From Epiperipatus broadwayi (Eukaryota; Onychophora; Udeonychophora; Euonychophora; Peripatidae), in assembly GCA_028023455.1 (NCBI GenBank), contig JAQFVV010006255.1, forward strand, positions 3,288,001 through 3,352,000: 64,000 nucleotides of DNA. Direction: 5' to 3'. Made by a program: the position numbers and the translations under genes. This document shows positions 1-11,439 of this stretch, piece by piece; within the stretch, counting starts at the first letter, position 1, and every line of letters starts with the position of its first letter. A model generated the notes under the pieces. That model saw only the letters and a program-made list of their open reading frames with translations. It had not been told where the DNA came from and did not search any database.

Positions 1-719
1 TTTATAAAAAAATGTAAAAAAGAATTACCAAAAATTGCCTGCAGTAAAACACAAGAACTATTTTTCAACAGTTACAACATGTAGTCACCATTGATTTCTC
101 TTCACTTAATAGAAACACTGATTATTCATTTTGTTGTCTTTTTTCCTTCTAAAATTAAATATTAATTATTAAAAATCTAATTCTAATCATATTATTAGTC
201 AAAATATTGTGAAAAATAATTATAAATATGCAAATAATTATTAAAACAGTAGGTATTTTCTTCTCTGTACCGAATATCATTGATTTATAAACAGCAGTTG
301 AATGTTATTCATTTCTCTTGATTATTCTTTTTCTAAAAATTAAATATGTTTGAATAAAAGTCTATATTTAAACTCAATCTTAATCAATATATTGTAAAAA
401 CTTAATTATAAATGTAAATAATCATGGAAATATATATTTTTTATAATCTTTGTGTGATATCTGGCATTAATAGTTAGAAACTCCCACTGAACAATGGCAG
501 GGATTGACTGTCAACTCTTTCAAGCACCATATAATGTAAAAGAGGATGGACTGTCAGCTCTTTGTAATACAATATACAGAAACTGAAATTCAATTTTTTT
601 CACTAAAATACTGCCATCTACAGATTTTGTCAAACAATAAAATAGAAATATATATTAAGCTCACTTTTTATAATAAAAATGATCATAAAATGAAAAATAT
701 ATGATCAAATTTGGCCAAG
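1..719. other. AT-rich DNA without a gene
   Basis: No ORF of note is seen. A short direct similarity occurs around 500-580, where a motif reading GACTGTCA then a CTCTTT run appears twice about 50 bases apart. The rest is AT-rich filler resembling the dispersed repeats further on, such as a repeated ATAATTATAAAT-type string near 215 and 405. Nothing else is identifiable. Confidence 0.6.
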
Positions 720-2150
720 AGAAGGCACAAGATGTAAAATTACAGTTTTTAATTGAATTTATGCAATAAAGATTAAAAATGACAAAAAGTAGCAGCTGTT
801 TATGATTATAGAAGTGTTCCTTTTTTACTAAATCTCAAAATCTTGCTTATTTTTATTAAATTTCTCTTGACTTGTATTAGTCTAAAAAAATATTTTAAAT
901 GAAATCTGAGTCTAAACTTATATTTCTAAAACAATTAAAACTCTCCATGTAGTAGTGCCACTAAATGCAAGCTGAAGTAATCAATGGATGCATAAAACCC
1001 TATCTAGTGTCTACTCATCTAATATTCCCAGACCAGTTTCTAGATTGTGGCTTTTATTAGTGAGGAGTCTTAGATATGAGAGCACTGCATGTAGATCTTA
1101 AGATCCAATGCAACCCTCCAGCAGCCATCTTTTACCTCTTTAGTTAACTACAAAAGCATGAGTCTAAAATTGAAAACACAATAATATTTTCAATCCAAGC
1201 TCATTAGCTTATATAGTCATATAGATCTGAACTCATTTCAGTATCATACTTAGTAGCATTACTATTACTATATGGAGAGTTTTGCCTGAAATGGTGATCA
1301 TGTGATGTTTAGTGGTTTAATACCAATCCTGCCTAATAAGATAGTGGCTGTAGTTATTAAAAAAACCAAAGACACCAAAACATATGGGTACTGAACTAAA
1401 TTCATATCTATATGACTGTATAAGCTACTGAGCTTGGATTGAAAATATTATTGTGTTTTCAATTTTAGACTCATGATTTTTTAATTAATTAAAGAAGTAA
1501 AAGGTGGCTGCTGGAGGATTGCATTGGATCCTAAGATCTAGGTGCAGTGCTCTCAGATCTAAGACTCTTCACTGATGAAAGCCACAAGCTAGAAACTGGT
1601 CTGGGTATATTGGATGAGTAGGCATTAGATAGGAATTTTATGCACAAAACCTTTTTGCATCCATTGATTACTTTGGTTTGTACTTAATGGCACACTACTA
1701 TAGGGAGAGTGTTGCTTGTTTTAATAGATTGAGCAAGAATAAGAAATGGTGATCATGTGAACTTATATTCTTACTAAAAATAAATACTTTATAATTTTTT
1801 TAAAAAAAATTATAAATATATAAACAAACTATGAAAAATACATGATTTTCATTTTAAGATTTAAGCAAAAGTTGAATTCTCACAAGATTATTTTGAGAAC
1901 AAAAAAACTGTCAATTACCAGCATTTTGACTACTGACATCTTGAGATTTTTTTTTTACATTAATAAATCAATATATGTTTTAGGTTTAGTTTTTACTGTC
2001 AAATGAACACAAACTCAGCAAATGAGCACCATAGATAGCTGCAAAAGAGTGAATTTAAGTCAAAGAAACCAAAACACTTCTACCTATTATGAATGGGGAT
2101 CATTTTTATTACCTCAATTATTCTGAGATTTAGTGTATCACAAAATGCTG
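720..2150. repeat. Dispersed AT-rich repeat family A, copy 1, interrupted
   Basis: An old non-coding repeat. Its parts align with three other places in the window. The stretch near 780-930, with a GACAAAAA motif and then GAATCTAAAC-like sequence, matches 5031-5320. The stretch 1930-2060, with a 'gacatctt' then T-run and 'caaatgaacacaaac', matches 17328-17410 and 5584-5600. A 0.8-kb fold-back at about 930-1758 splits the copy. No reading frame survives, so the parent element class is unknown. It could be a decayed DNA transposon or LINE tail. Confidence 0.5.
930..1758. mobile_element. Fold-back element nested in repeat A
   Basis: The arms at about 940-1245 and 1390-1712 are reverse complements with scattered mismatches. 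For example, 'gtaatcaatggatgcat' on the left answers 'tgcatccattgattac' on the right, and 'tccaagctca' at 1195 answers 'gagcttgga' at 1431. The spacer repeats the right-end motif: 'aaatggtgatcatgtga' occurs near 1290 and again near 1744. The flanks carry similar strings, 'aacttatatttcta' near 914 and 'aacttatattctta' near 1759, a possible target-site duplication. No ORF is present, so it is a non-autonomous fold-back/MITE-like insertion. Exact ends are uncertain. Confidence 0.6.
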
Positions 2151-2874
2151 TGATAATGCTTCTCTACTTTAGCTTTAAATCACACTGTTTTGGCTATTTT
2201 TAGTACTATTTTGACAGTTTATGTTTATTAAATAGTAAAACTTGAAAATAAAAGAATATTGATTTATTAGTTTAGAAAAATCTGAAAGTGTTGTAGTCTA
2301 CAGAATAATACTACAAAAAAAGCTGACAAATAGGCAAAAATTATATTATTTCATAATTTATTTAAATTTTTATGATTACTAGCACAAAATATTTAATAAG
2401 TAATTATTAAAAAAATATATTTATGCTTACATTTAATTTTTTTTTCCAAATATGTTTCATTTTAAATTACAAATTAAGAAATTTGAAGTAACAATAAAAA
2501 TAAAATCATGACTGTTATAATACAAAATGTTTGTGATATTTTTATAATTATAAATGAAAATTTAAATTATAAAACAGAATTTCATAGCTTTATGATGACT
2601 TTATAATTATTTGTTCTAATTTAAATAATGAAATTCATTCAACAAAGATTCATTAATTTATTTTTTTCAATAGCATTATTACAACCAACTATATAAAAAA
2701 GTAATTGATCTTATTAATTTTATTTCCATTTATGATTATTTTTTAATTAGAGAATTTGAACACAGACTTTCAAGTTCCTTCCAATCATCCACTTCATCTT
2801 ATACAACCAATACATATGACCACATTACATGTGAAAAAGATAAATGATCTCCAATATATATATATATATATATA
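2151..2874. other. AT-rich DNA, no gene
   Basis: Probably decayed repeat. It ends in a (TA)n tract at about 2853-2875 that abuts the perfect inverted repeat that follows. Nothing codes here. Confidence 0.5.
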
Positions 2875-3121
2875 TGATCAATAGATGGAGCTTTACCAAG
2901 ACCTCCAAACAAGCGTATTTGTTTACATAAATGTCAGAGTCAATATTCACTGTCTCTTTCATTTTGCTCCACCCTCAGATCAGCTGATTTTAAGCTGATT
3001 TGCTCTCATCAGCTGATCTGAGGGTGGAGCAAAATGAAAGAGACAGTGAATATTGACTCTGACATTTATGTAAACAAATACGCTTGTTTGGAGGTCTTGG
3101 TAAAGCTCCATCTATTGATCA
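2875..3121. repeat. Perfect 113-bp inverted repeat (hairpin)
   Basis: The left arm 2875-2987 and right arm 3009-3121 are exact reverse complements over all 113 positions, with a 21-base spacer. The outer ends read TGATCAATAGATGG and CCATCTATTGATCA, and the inner ends read CAGATCAGCTGA and TCAGCTGATCTG. The arms are less AT-rich than the surroundings. No ORF is present. It is either a very young fold-back transposable element or a hairpin RNA locus. The neighbouring fold-backs in this window are diverged, so perfect identity points to recent formation or gene-conversion-like correction. It inserts beside a (TA)n tract, which blurs any target duplication. Confidence 0.9.
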
Positions 3122-3690
3122 TTAATACAAGCGATAGCAGGTTTTTACGTATATAAAACTTGTTTTGTTTTTCATATATATATATATGGCATGCTAAATC
3201 AGCACTCATCATTTGATCCCGATCATCATTCACACACATATATACTCAGTGCTTGGTTTATATTAAGATAGAAAATCTTAAAACTTTAGTAGACAGGCTT
3301 TAATCTTTATGACTCTCCAATTCTTCATCTATCCATATCATTGAAAATATAATGATGGTATGTTCAAATCATTGGTTTATCACTTTTGTTGTCATAACCA
3401 TGTTAACCATAAGTAATTCTGTCCCCTCATATGTAGAACTTTAAAACCATTTAAATATACAAAAAGATGAATGGTCAGAATACAGGCTGAGTCCATAATA
3501 TTTAAATATAAGTTCAGTATGTAAACTTAAGTTAGATCGATGGCTGAAGAATAGGAGAGTGGACAAGATTGAAGCCTAACCATCAAAGTTTGAAGAGTTG
3601 CTATTGTAATATAAAACTGAACACTGATTATATATGTGTGTGTGGGAGATGACAATGCAGATTAACTGATGGTTCTGGTTCAGCACAAAA
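3122..3690. other. No gene recognised
   Basis: AT-rich single-copy-looking DNA with a short (TA)n run at about 3175-3187 and a (CA)/(TA) stretch near 3230. No coding potential or structured element is evident. Confidence 0.5.
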
Positions 3691-3835
3691 TATGTATATC
3701 GGAGATCATTTATCTTTTTCACATGTATGTGTTTATGTGTATTGGTTGTATAAGTTGGAGTGGATGACTGAAGAGAACTTGATAATCTGTGTTCAAATCC
3801 TTCTAATTACATCTAGCTTAAGTATATATACTATA
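3690..3835 (+). repeat. SINE-like dispersed repeat G, copy 1
   Basis: The sequence 'cggagatcatttatctttt' followed by a TTATGTGTAT string, 'tataagttggagtgg' and 'gttcaaatcc' aligns with 36630-36740 in the same order. 'gttcaaatcc' resembles a Pol III B box and the 'taagttggagtgg' segment could be a degraded A box, so a tRNA-derived SINE is plausible. The 85-codon ORF that starts here is just this repeat plus AT-rich tail and is not a gene. Ends are approximate. Confidence 0.45.
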
Positions 3836-4929
3836 CTTATATATAAATATTATTTTTTAATATATTTGGAAAGTTCAAATATGAATTTTAGGATGTTTTT
3901 CATTTGTAAACTACTTTTAGCAAAACAAATACAGTTTATTGATTTATAATATTGAATGAATATTTTAATATTAAGATAAAATGGTGAACTATTAATTCAA
4001 TTTACCATTAAGAGAAGATGAAAAAATATTGGTATATAAAAATAATAGGAATAAAATTGTGTTTTAACTATATCAATGTCAACCCCACTTGGAAAATTTT
4101 TGAATAGACTCTAGTGACTGTTATTTTTAATATTACTCCATGTTTGATTTTTTTATGCTATTAAATCTTTTTTATGTATATTATATAATTAGTTTATATG
4201 ATAGATTATAAATATTTAAACCTTCTAATAATTAACATGAAAAAAGATTTAAAATTAATATTTTAAACTTGTGAAAATATCTATCTGAAAATCTTACTGA
4301 TAACAAAGGGGAACACATTGTTATTGGTTTCACAATACTATTCAAAAAGTTAGAAGAATGAAATATTAGATATTAAAATTTTACATTATTAAAAATGATA
4401 TATATATATATATCATCAAAGAAACAAAAAAATTATAAAAATTAATAACAGTTTTTACAAAAATGATATTCTTTTAGCCTATAATGGCTGTTTTCACAGC
4501 AATTTCCAGTTCTTGTAACATACTTTCTATACTTTCTAAAAACAGTCTTTTTAAAAATAAAATGTTTTTAAAGATAATCCCCCCCTAGTGCCATAGTTTT
4601 TGGTTTAATAATGTCTTTTACAAAAATAGTGTATTATAATCATTAACAATTACTGAAAATCACATTTTATGTGTCATTTAGTCATAGAGTAAAACAAACT
4701 TAAGCATCTGCCCATTACAAATTGTCATCTCTTTTATAGCTTTGTCAGAGCAATAGAAAGTGCTGTTAATCACACACAAAGATTCATAAAGATCCATATA
4801 CTGCTTAATCTTTTGGAATTATTTAAAAATATATTTAAAATGGAAGCTTCATAGAAAGAATCACTGCAGACTGTCATACACCATAATTTAACATATACAA
4901 TGTTTTAAAATAAAAAAGTAGTAATTGCA
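3836..4929. other. AT-rich DNA, no gene
   Basis: A short perfect (TA)-type palindrome lies at about 4398-4416. Otherwise unstructured AT-rich sequence with no ORF longer than a few tens of codons. Confidence 0.5.
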
Positions 4930-5660
4930 GTGCCATTGCACCATCTAAAATATCAATTGATAATGCAAGCACAACTCACTTCTGTGAAGGACTTAAAGTA
5001 TTGAAATTATATTGACAATTACAAAAAAATGACAAAAAATAACTGCTGTCATATTTATAGAGATTTTTTTTTATCAATAATGTCTTTCTGCCTGATATTA
5101 TTACACTTTTTTTTAAATTTATATTCTTTTTAAAAAAATTAAATATGTTTAAATAATATTTATTTTAATAAAGTGCAAACAGTATTGAAATTAAATTGAG
5201 AAACTGCAAAACCTCTCATGCTCATTACGATCTGATTGGCTATTATAGTAATGAGCGCTAGAGGTTTTGGAGTCTCTCAATTTAATTTTAAATATGTTTA
5301 AATAAAATCTGAATCTAAACATTATATATTTACAAAAAACGAATATTTCATTTAATTTTATAAAAGTAAAAATAAATATATTAACAAACTATATATAATA
5401 TTATAATTTTCAATTTCAAGACCCAAGGTCACATAAGTGTAATGATTATTTTTAATGTAATACTTTTAATTTGAAAACACATCATTTTGTTTTGTTTTTA
5501 TTTTCTCTGATAAATACTGGCTTCAAACAATTTTGGTTGGAATTAATATATCTCTATAGATTTTAATTCAAGTTTTTGTTGCCAAATGGACATGAAATTA
5601 TTAAACAAATGCTGGATATAGCTGCAATTGAATCTAAACCAAATTACTGGAATGATACAA
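4930..5660. repeat. Dispersed repeat A, copy 2, interrupted
   Basis: It aligns with copy 1: 'atgacaaaaaataactgctgt' type sequence near 5030, 'ctgaatctaaac' near 5308 and 'caaatggacatgaaa' near 5584 occur in the same order as at 780, 907 and 2001. A 100-bp palindromic MITE at 5188-5289 is inserted in it. Duplicated AAATATGTTTAAATAA sequence flanks the MITE. No ORF; non-coding remnant. Confidence 0.5.
5188..5289. mobile_element. Small palindromic MITE nested in repeat A
   Basis: Arms 5188-5228 and 5248-5288 are imperfect reverse complements: AAATTAAATTGAG outermost, then CAAAACCTCT against AGAGGTTTTG and GCTCATTAC against GTAATGAGC. The spacer is about 20 bases. The whole element is about 100 bp with no coding capacity. 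Ends rich in TTAA hint at a TA or TTAA target, but this cannot be proven. The family is unassigned. Confidence 0.65.
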
Positions 5661-6426
5661 TACTAAATGAAGGGATTAAAATGTCACTTGAGAAAGTTAG
5701 CTTAAAAACAGTTTTCATTTGCTAAATATGCTAGCAAATAAAAACTTATTTAAAAGGAAAAAAGTAGGCAAGGAATATTTATGTCTAAATCAATTGCCAT
5801 GAAATTTGTAAATTTAAGTTTCTAAAAATAGATTTCAATGAAGACAAAATAACAGATTGAAGAATTAATGAATAAATTTTTACTTATTATTATTTTGATT
5901 GTATAAAAATAACTATACAAAATATATATACCTACAGTACATATATAAAATTAATAGTTATTATTATTTATATTTGTTCATATTTCCAAAACTGTTGCAT
6001 ACTTTAAAAAATTGTAGGTTTATAAAGAAGAGAGGGATCACAAATGTGTTGTTGACATAATTTTAATTGATCAAAATTTTTAATCTGAGAACATTAGAAG
6101 TATGTAATTTTCATTTCCAGACAATACCTATTAAAATAATGACAATTTTAATTGAGCACATTAAAATAAAATTGTTTGCGATAAAAGCATTTAAATACTA
6201 TATATATATACACACAATATTAGAAAACAAAAATATGGATTACTTTGATAATTCTTTAAAAATATATATTTGCTAAGTATAATATCTACATTTTTATCAG
6301 ATCAAAGTTTATATATATAAAATCACTATTTAGGCACATTATTGAAATGTAGACAAAACCGTCAATTTGTCTGGGAATTCTTTAGTTATCTGGAAAAAAG
6401 TTTAGATTCTACTTAAATCAAACTAC
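5661..6426. other. AT-rich DNA, no gene
   Basis: Only short random ORFs. (TA)n stretches occur near 5920 and 6200. No recognisable element. Confidence 0.5.
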
Positions 6427-6562
6427 AAATCATAACCACTAGTCTTGCATTGGTGGTCGAGAGGTCAGCGTGACTGCCTTGTACTTGCAGACAGTTACCC
6501 GGGTTGTAGGTTCGCGTCCCAGCCGATGCTATGACACTCAAAAAAAAAAATCACAACCACTA
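6427..6562 (+). mobile_element. tRNA-Gly-like SINE with target-site duplications
   Basis: The body begins at 6447 with GCATTGGTGGTCGAGAGG, which contains a perfect Pol III A-box match (TGGTCGAGAGG) and resembles the 5' end of tRNA-Gly. A B-box-like GGTTCGCGTCC lies at about 6508. The 3' part, CCGATGC, can pair with the 5' GCATTGG like an acceptor stem. The body ends in ATGACACTC and an A tail of about 11. It is flanked by a 15-bp duplication with one mismatch, 6427-6441 and 6548-6562 (centre ATCATAACCACTA against ATCACAACCACTA). This is the signature of LINE-mediated retroposition. It has no LINE-like body, so it is an ultra-short SINE. A second copy lies reversed at 53223-53309. Confidence 0.88.
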
Positions 6563-8228
6563 TAAAATACTCATATGTAACCTTACCAAGCGATCCATTA
6601 TTCATCAAAGTAACTTGAAAAAAAAATAACAACTTGAGATTGTATATATAAAAATATTTTCATCCAACATTTGGTTAGGCATTAAATATATATATGTACT
6701 ATGTTAAACATAGTTGCTATTCTTAAGATTATAAATTATTTTTATTTAATTTTTATAATATAATATTTTTACCTGTAAAATATCTATTCTAATTCTTGAT
6801 TATGTCTTTGTTATTTATATAATTCCAAATTCTGTCTACTTAAAGTATCTGAAAATACAAAATGAAATTTATTTCCCTTGATAAAACAAATATATTTATG
6901 GAACTTGTTTTTTGAATAAATTATTATTTCTCATCACTCATTCATTTCAATGAAAGATCGTCATTCTAGCAATCGATGGCCTCCATAATATCACATAGGA
7001 TTGATAGAATAGAAAGATTAAGTACTGTATGCCTATTCAAAATTATTGTATAAAAATTTTTCTAATATAAAATTTTGAAGAAATTGTCTAAAATAACTAC
7101 TAAATAAAATTAGAACTAGAATCTAGCTTTATTAGCAAGACATTTTATAATGTAATAAATATTACTATTCCATTATAAATCTATGCGGTACATTTATTAC
7201 TTTAGTTAAGGTCGTTCATTCAAAATGCGCTCATTGAAAAGAGCATAAATGTCGAAAAACTGGTTTTAGGAATATATTTATTTATTTAGAGGAAACAGTC
7301 AATGTATTTTATATTATCACACACACATATCATGATAAATGTTTCATAAAGCTAAACCAGTTAGTTGTATTTAGGAGGGGGGGGGATCAAAATTATATTA
7401 AACGTAGTAAGTTTAATAAATACTTTTAAATGATAAAATATCAAACAAATATCAATTTATCAACTACTGCTAAAATTTTATAACCCTGAAGACAAAAGAT
7501 TCAAATCTGAATAAAAACAAAAAGTTTATTAGAATTGCACTTGGAAAAACAAATTTTCCTTTTTTATTTTGTAACATCAGATTAGTCATTCTAAATTACA
7601 GCAGCATATTCAGCAGTCATTTTATGAAATACTAAAAAAATGTTGCTTATTAAAATTTTGTATTAAAGTATTATCATATAATCTTCAGATAATTGTCATT
7701 TTATTGCTAATATCTTCAATATATATTCTTTTATGTATTTTGTTTAAAAACATATTTAAAATATTAAAAAATGTAATTTTTAACTATCTTAATATTATAT
7801 ACTGGACTAATACCGTGATATTCTGAGCTGTAAGCATCCCTTGCCTTCTTACACTTTATAAATTACTCTATTTAATTAAAAAAATACTTTGATTTTTTTG
7901 ATGTTTCGATTGTCATTTTTAGATTTACAACTCTACAATAATATAATGAAATTGATGCATTAAAGTGAAGAAAAACAGAAATAAAGAATTTATGGCAACA
8001 AATTAAGTCTAATCTGATTGAAGAGATGAAAGATGTTAAAAGTAATCAATTGCATCAAAATGAAACCTCTCCCCATGCATTTCACCTTTTAAATAAGCTA
8101 TTTAAGTAAACTTTTCATAGATGTTCATCTGAGTTAATCAATTTTTTTTATTAAAAACTCTGTTTATAAAATAGATTCTCAAATTTCTTTTTCTATTTCT
8201 TTTGCATTTATTATATTATTAATTCTAA
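6563..8228. other. AT-rich DNA, no gene
   Basis: A G8 run lies at about 7377-7384 and a (CA)n stretch near 7320. A slightly less AT-rich patch at 7205-7265 contains several CpGs but no ORF. No element could be assigned. Confidence 0.5.
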
Positions 8229-8694
8229 GGTTCCCAATCTGAGGTATTCATAACTTCAGAAGGTATAGGAAGCTTGTCCAGAGAGTACAGTAAATAGCAT
8301 ATAAATAAATATATTATACTATTAATATAATCCAAAAGTAATTATGGTATCAACATTTCTGGGCTATTCCATATTGGTACTGTCTGGCATCCATACCAGC
8401 AACGTTTCAGGTCTCCTTTTGAACATGCATACAGTGAGGTTGCATAGATTTTTTTTTACTGCAGGGTCTTAAAACTCAAATTGTCTATTTAAAATTCAAG
8501 ATAGCTAGCTAGTGAAATTGTCAGATCATCACTTCTTCTAGGTTCACTTTCATCACATCTGCACCTCCTGTTTATGCATGTGATGCACTGTATGGTACAC
8601 TCTCCAACTGCTTATTTCTTGTTATAATGAATAAGGGATACTAAACAATTTATTAAACATCAAAGTATGGGGACCAAAAGAGTAGGGAATCCCT
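8229..8694. mobile_element. Decayed non-autonomous hAT-like element (probable)
   Basis: The left end reads AAGGTTCCCAATCTGAGG and the right end, on the other strand, reads CAGGGATTCCCTACTC. Both resemble the CAGNGGTTCCCAA termini common in hAT transposons. The 460-bp interior is less AT-rich than its surroundings, lacks an ORF and shows no transposase motif. I could not find a matching 8-bp target duplication, so this is a tentative call on end similarity only. Confidence 0.4.
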
Positions 8695-8962
8695 GCGGAA
8701 GTGACAATTTTAGTTAATAATTTAACATTTTAATTTTAATATTAAAACATTTGTTCAATATTAAAGAACAATAAGTTCAATAAATTGGTTTTGATTTGTT
8801 AGAAGTATAAGTTTACAAATAAAGAACATTCTAAACATTCATAATATTTATTCCTTATTGGATAATCTCATCTAATGAATGACTAATAAAAATTATTAAC
8901 CTTTCCATAGTTTTTTTTTATTTTCAAAAAAGAGGCCCAAATTGTATCTTTATACAATTACA
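8695..8962. other. AT-rich DNA with old repeat fragment
   Basis: The segment around 8780-8840 ('tttgatttgttagaa' then 'ataagtttacaaat') resembles 16812-16850, so it is part of an old dispersed repeat. No gene. Confidence 0.4.
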
Positions 8963-9330
8963 GATATATGTATATATGCTATCACGTAACTCAAAATATA
9001 TGAAAAAGAAATGCTAATTTTATTTATTGAATTATAAATATATATAAATCAAAATTTTTGGGTCATATACATTCTAAAATGTAAATTATATTTTTTATGA
9101 AAGAAAACCATATTTATATATTTTTTGTCCAAAAAAACCCGATAGATATAATGAGAGGTGAAAAATGAATATATATATATGTTATCACATGACTCAAAAT
9201 ATATAAAAAACAAATGCTGTTTATTTTACTATTAAAAATACATTATTATAAAAATATATATAAATCAAGTTTTGATTCACATACTTTTTAAAACCTAAAA
9301 TATTTTGTAAAAAATATAATAGATATTTAA
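8963..9330. repeat. Diverged tandem duplication, about 203-bp unit
   Basis: 'atcacgtaactcaaaatat' near 8981 recurs as 'atcacatgactcaaaatat' near 9184. It is followed in both units by an 'aaatgct' motif, a TTTATT stretch, an 'atatataaatcaa' motif and a 'catac' motif in the same order. Two copies are visible. No ORF is present. Confidence 0.6.
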
Positions 9331-10339
9331 AAATTTATAGATAAGCAAACATAACGTGATGTTGAAAATTTTCAAGACAAAACAACGTTGTATATTTTCA
9401 AAATCTACATTATTTTCATAGAAATATTTTTTAAAAAAGAAAAATAAATCATAAATAATTATTATAACTTATCAATAGAAAGAATAATGCAAATTATTAA
9501 AAAAAATTGAAAATTATTTTGCAGATTAGCAAAGACGAACATCTTTTCTCTAATATAGGTAGGAAAATCAGTGAATATGGGGCTACGAATTACCATCCAC
9601 GGAAAAATGAATAAATCATTAATTATAACTGCCATCTATGTGAAACTTTACAAACTAATACCTGAATTATATATGCATGTGCTAAAATTGAAAAAATGAA
9701 AATATTCAGACAAATCTGCTAACAGTTGTAAAAGGAAATTCAAAATGCGATATTGCATTGAGTACTAATGCCACAGGTGGTACTTTGTCTGCAACAATGT
9801 GTTGAACTAAGGGTTAATTCTAAATAATCATATTTGAACTTTCAAAATATATAAAAAAATGAAGTGAAATACATAATGAGAACAAATACTTTTTTTGGGT
9901 GTTTAACTATCATTGCCCTATTCAAAATAGTAAATTAAAATTATCTTTATTGAATAAAAAGCTACAAAATTCTGTTCTAAAATTTAAAATTGCATTTATA
10001 TTTATTAAATTATATTTTAAAGGTAATGATACCTTCTCAGATCTAATATTAAATCAGCAAAGTTAAATGCAAGGATACTCTTTTTCCAGCAACAAGATAA
10101 AGACTTTCATAAAATCAGAATGACCATCTTATTTTCAAACCTAAATAACACTGCAGTAATAAAATGCATTGATCATTACATAGTTTAATATCTTTTAATA
10201 TTAGCATAAAGTAAATTTTAATATTTCATAAGTGTTAATAAGATTATTAAAAGAAATGGATATAATTTAAATAAATTAATATATTCATGCTCTCATTCCA
10301 AGACACTTGAGATTTGTCTATATAAGCACACTTAGGCTT
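9331..10339. other. AT-rich DNA with old repeat fragments
   Basis: No gene. The segment 9968-10015 ('attctgttctaaaatttaa' then 'attgcatttatatttatt') matches 16945-16985. The segment 10066-10140 ('tgcaaggatactc', 'aatgaccatcttattttc') matches 23140-23215. These are pieces of high-copy decayed repeats. Confidence 0.5.
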
Positions 10340-11190
10340 AACTCTTTCACTGAAAAAAAATTTTTTTTAACTGAATAGTTTTTTTATTGGCCAAGTGAAT
10401 TAAAGTTTTACAACTTTTGATTGGTTAATTACAAAATCAGTAGTAAAATATATTCATCTTTTAATATTATATTCATTTTAGTTTCGTTTGTAAAAAGTAT
10501 ATTAATAATTTGTCAGATTATGAAAGTGAGCAAAAGATTTTTCAAAAATAAATTTATAATTATAATTAGAAAAATATTCAATAGTGGAAGACCTAAAAAA
10601 GTTTTAACAAATTAGAAAGTTCTGTGGACATCTTTTATTTCTTTCTCAATTTACGTTCATGTAAAAGTAAAGAATTTTTTTACTAAAATCTTACTATTTT
10701 CTAAAAAAATTATATTTTCAGCATATTTTATCAAAATACATTATAATATGTAAAAAAAAAACCCAACAAAATACTCTAAAATATTTATTTTTGTTTGAAA
10801 ATCAACTAAAGAGCTTGGGGTAATGAAAATTGTTGACAGGTATCAAAATTATTATTAGTGCTGACTACTTTTTCAATTTATGTTCATGTAAAAGTAAACA
10901 GTTTTTAACTAAAATCTTACTATTTTTTTATATTTTCAGTATATTTTATCAAAATAATTCATAATATGTACAAAAATTAATAAAAAAACACTCTAAAACC
11001 TTCATTTTTATTTTGAAAATCAAAAAAAGAAGTTGGAATGGTGAAAATTATTGACAGGCACTCTTCTTTTATTCAAATTGAGAAGCAACCAATCAGCATC
11101 TAGGAAATCCTGCCTTCTCCCATTCTTGTAGCTTCTTATGTCAATATTACTAATTTTTTACTTGTAAAATAAGTCTAGAGAGAGCAGTAT
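10340..11190 (+). repeat. Dispersed repeat F, copy 1 (with internal duplication)
   Basis: It matches 12180-12790 on the opposite strand and 63290-63830 on the same strand. Shared blocks in order are 'attggccaagtgaatt', 'attacaaaatcagtag', 'aataatttgtcagattat', 'catgtaaaagtaaa', 'caaccaatcagc' and 'ttttttacttgtaaaat'. Within this copy, 10647-10850 is repeated at 10865-11070 ('ttcatgtaaaagtaaa' to 'ttgacaggt/c'), a direct duplication of about 215 bp. No long ORF is conserved among copies. The element type is unknown. Confidence 0.65.
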
Positions 11191-11439
11191 CTTATGGTAC
11201 TTTTTAAGCTTTAAAATAAGCACAAAACACTACAGTAGCTGTTTACATGGATCTGCAATTTTTTATTGGAAAGTGTTAAAAGTAAAACAGGCATTCGTAT
11301 TTTCTCAGCCTTTATCTTGTGGATGGAATAATAGTAACTTTGCATTTAATATCACTGATTTAATATTATAATATGGTGCAAGTGAGGAGGGATTGCTACC
11401 TTCTAAATATAATTAAAATCTGACATCACACTACTAAAA
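11191..11439. other. No gene recognised
   Basis: Spacer between repeat F and repeat A. AT-rich, without an ORF or structure. Confidence 0.4.

Noticed and set aside
3692-3949. 85-codon ORF
   Set aside because: Its first half is dispersed repeat G, also found at 36621-36750, and the rest is AT-rich tail.
6447-6530. Functional tRNA gene
   Set aside because: The fold is disturbed by an insertion in the T-loop region, the B box has a mismatch, and the A tail with target duplications shows retroposition. It is a SINE.
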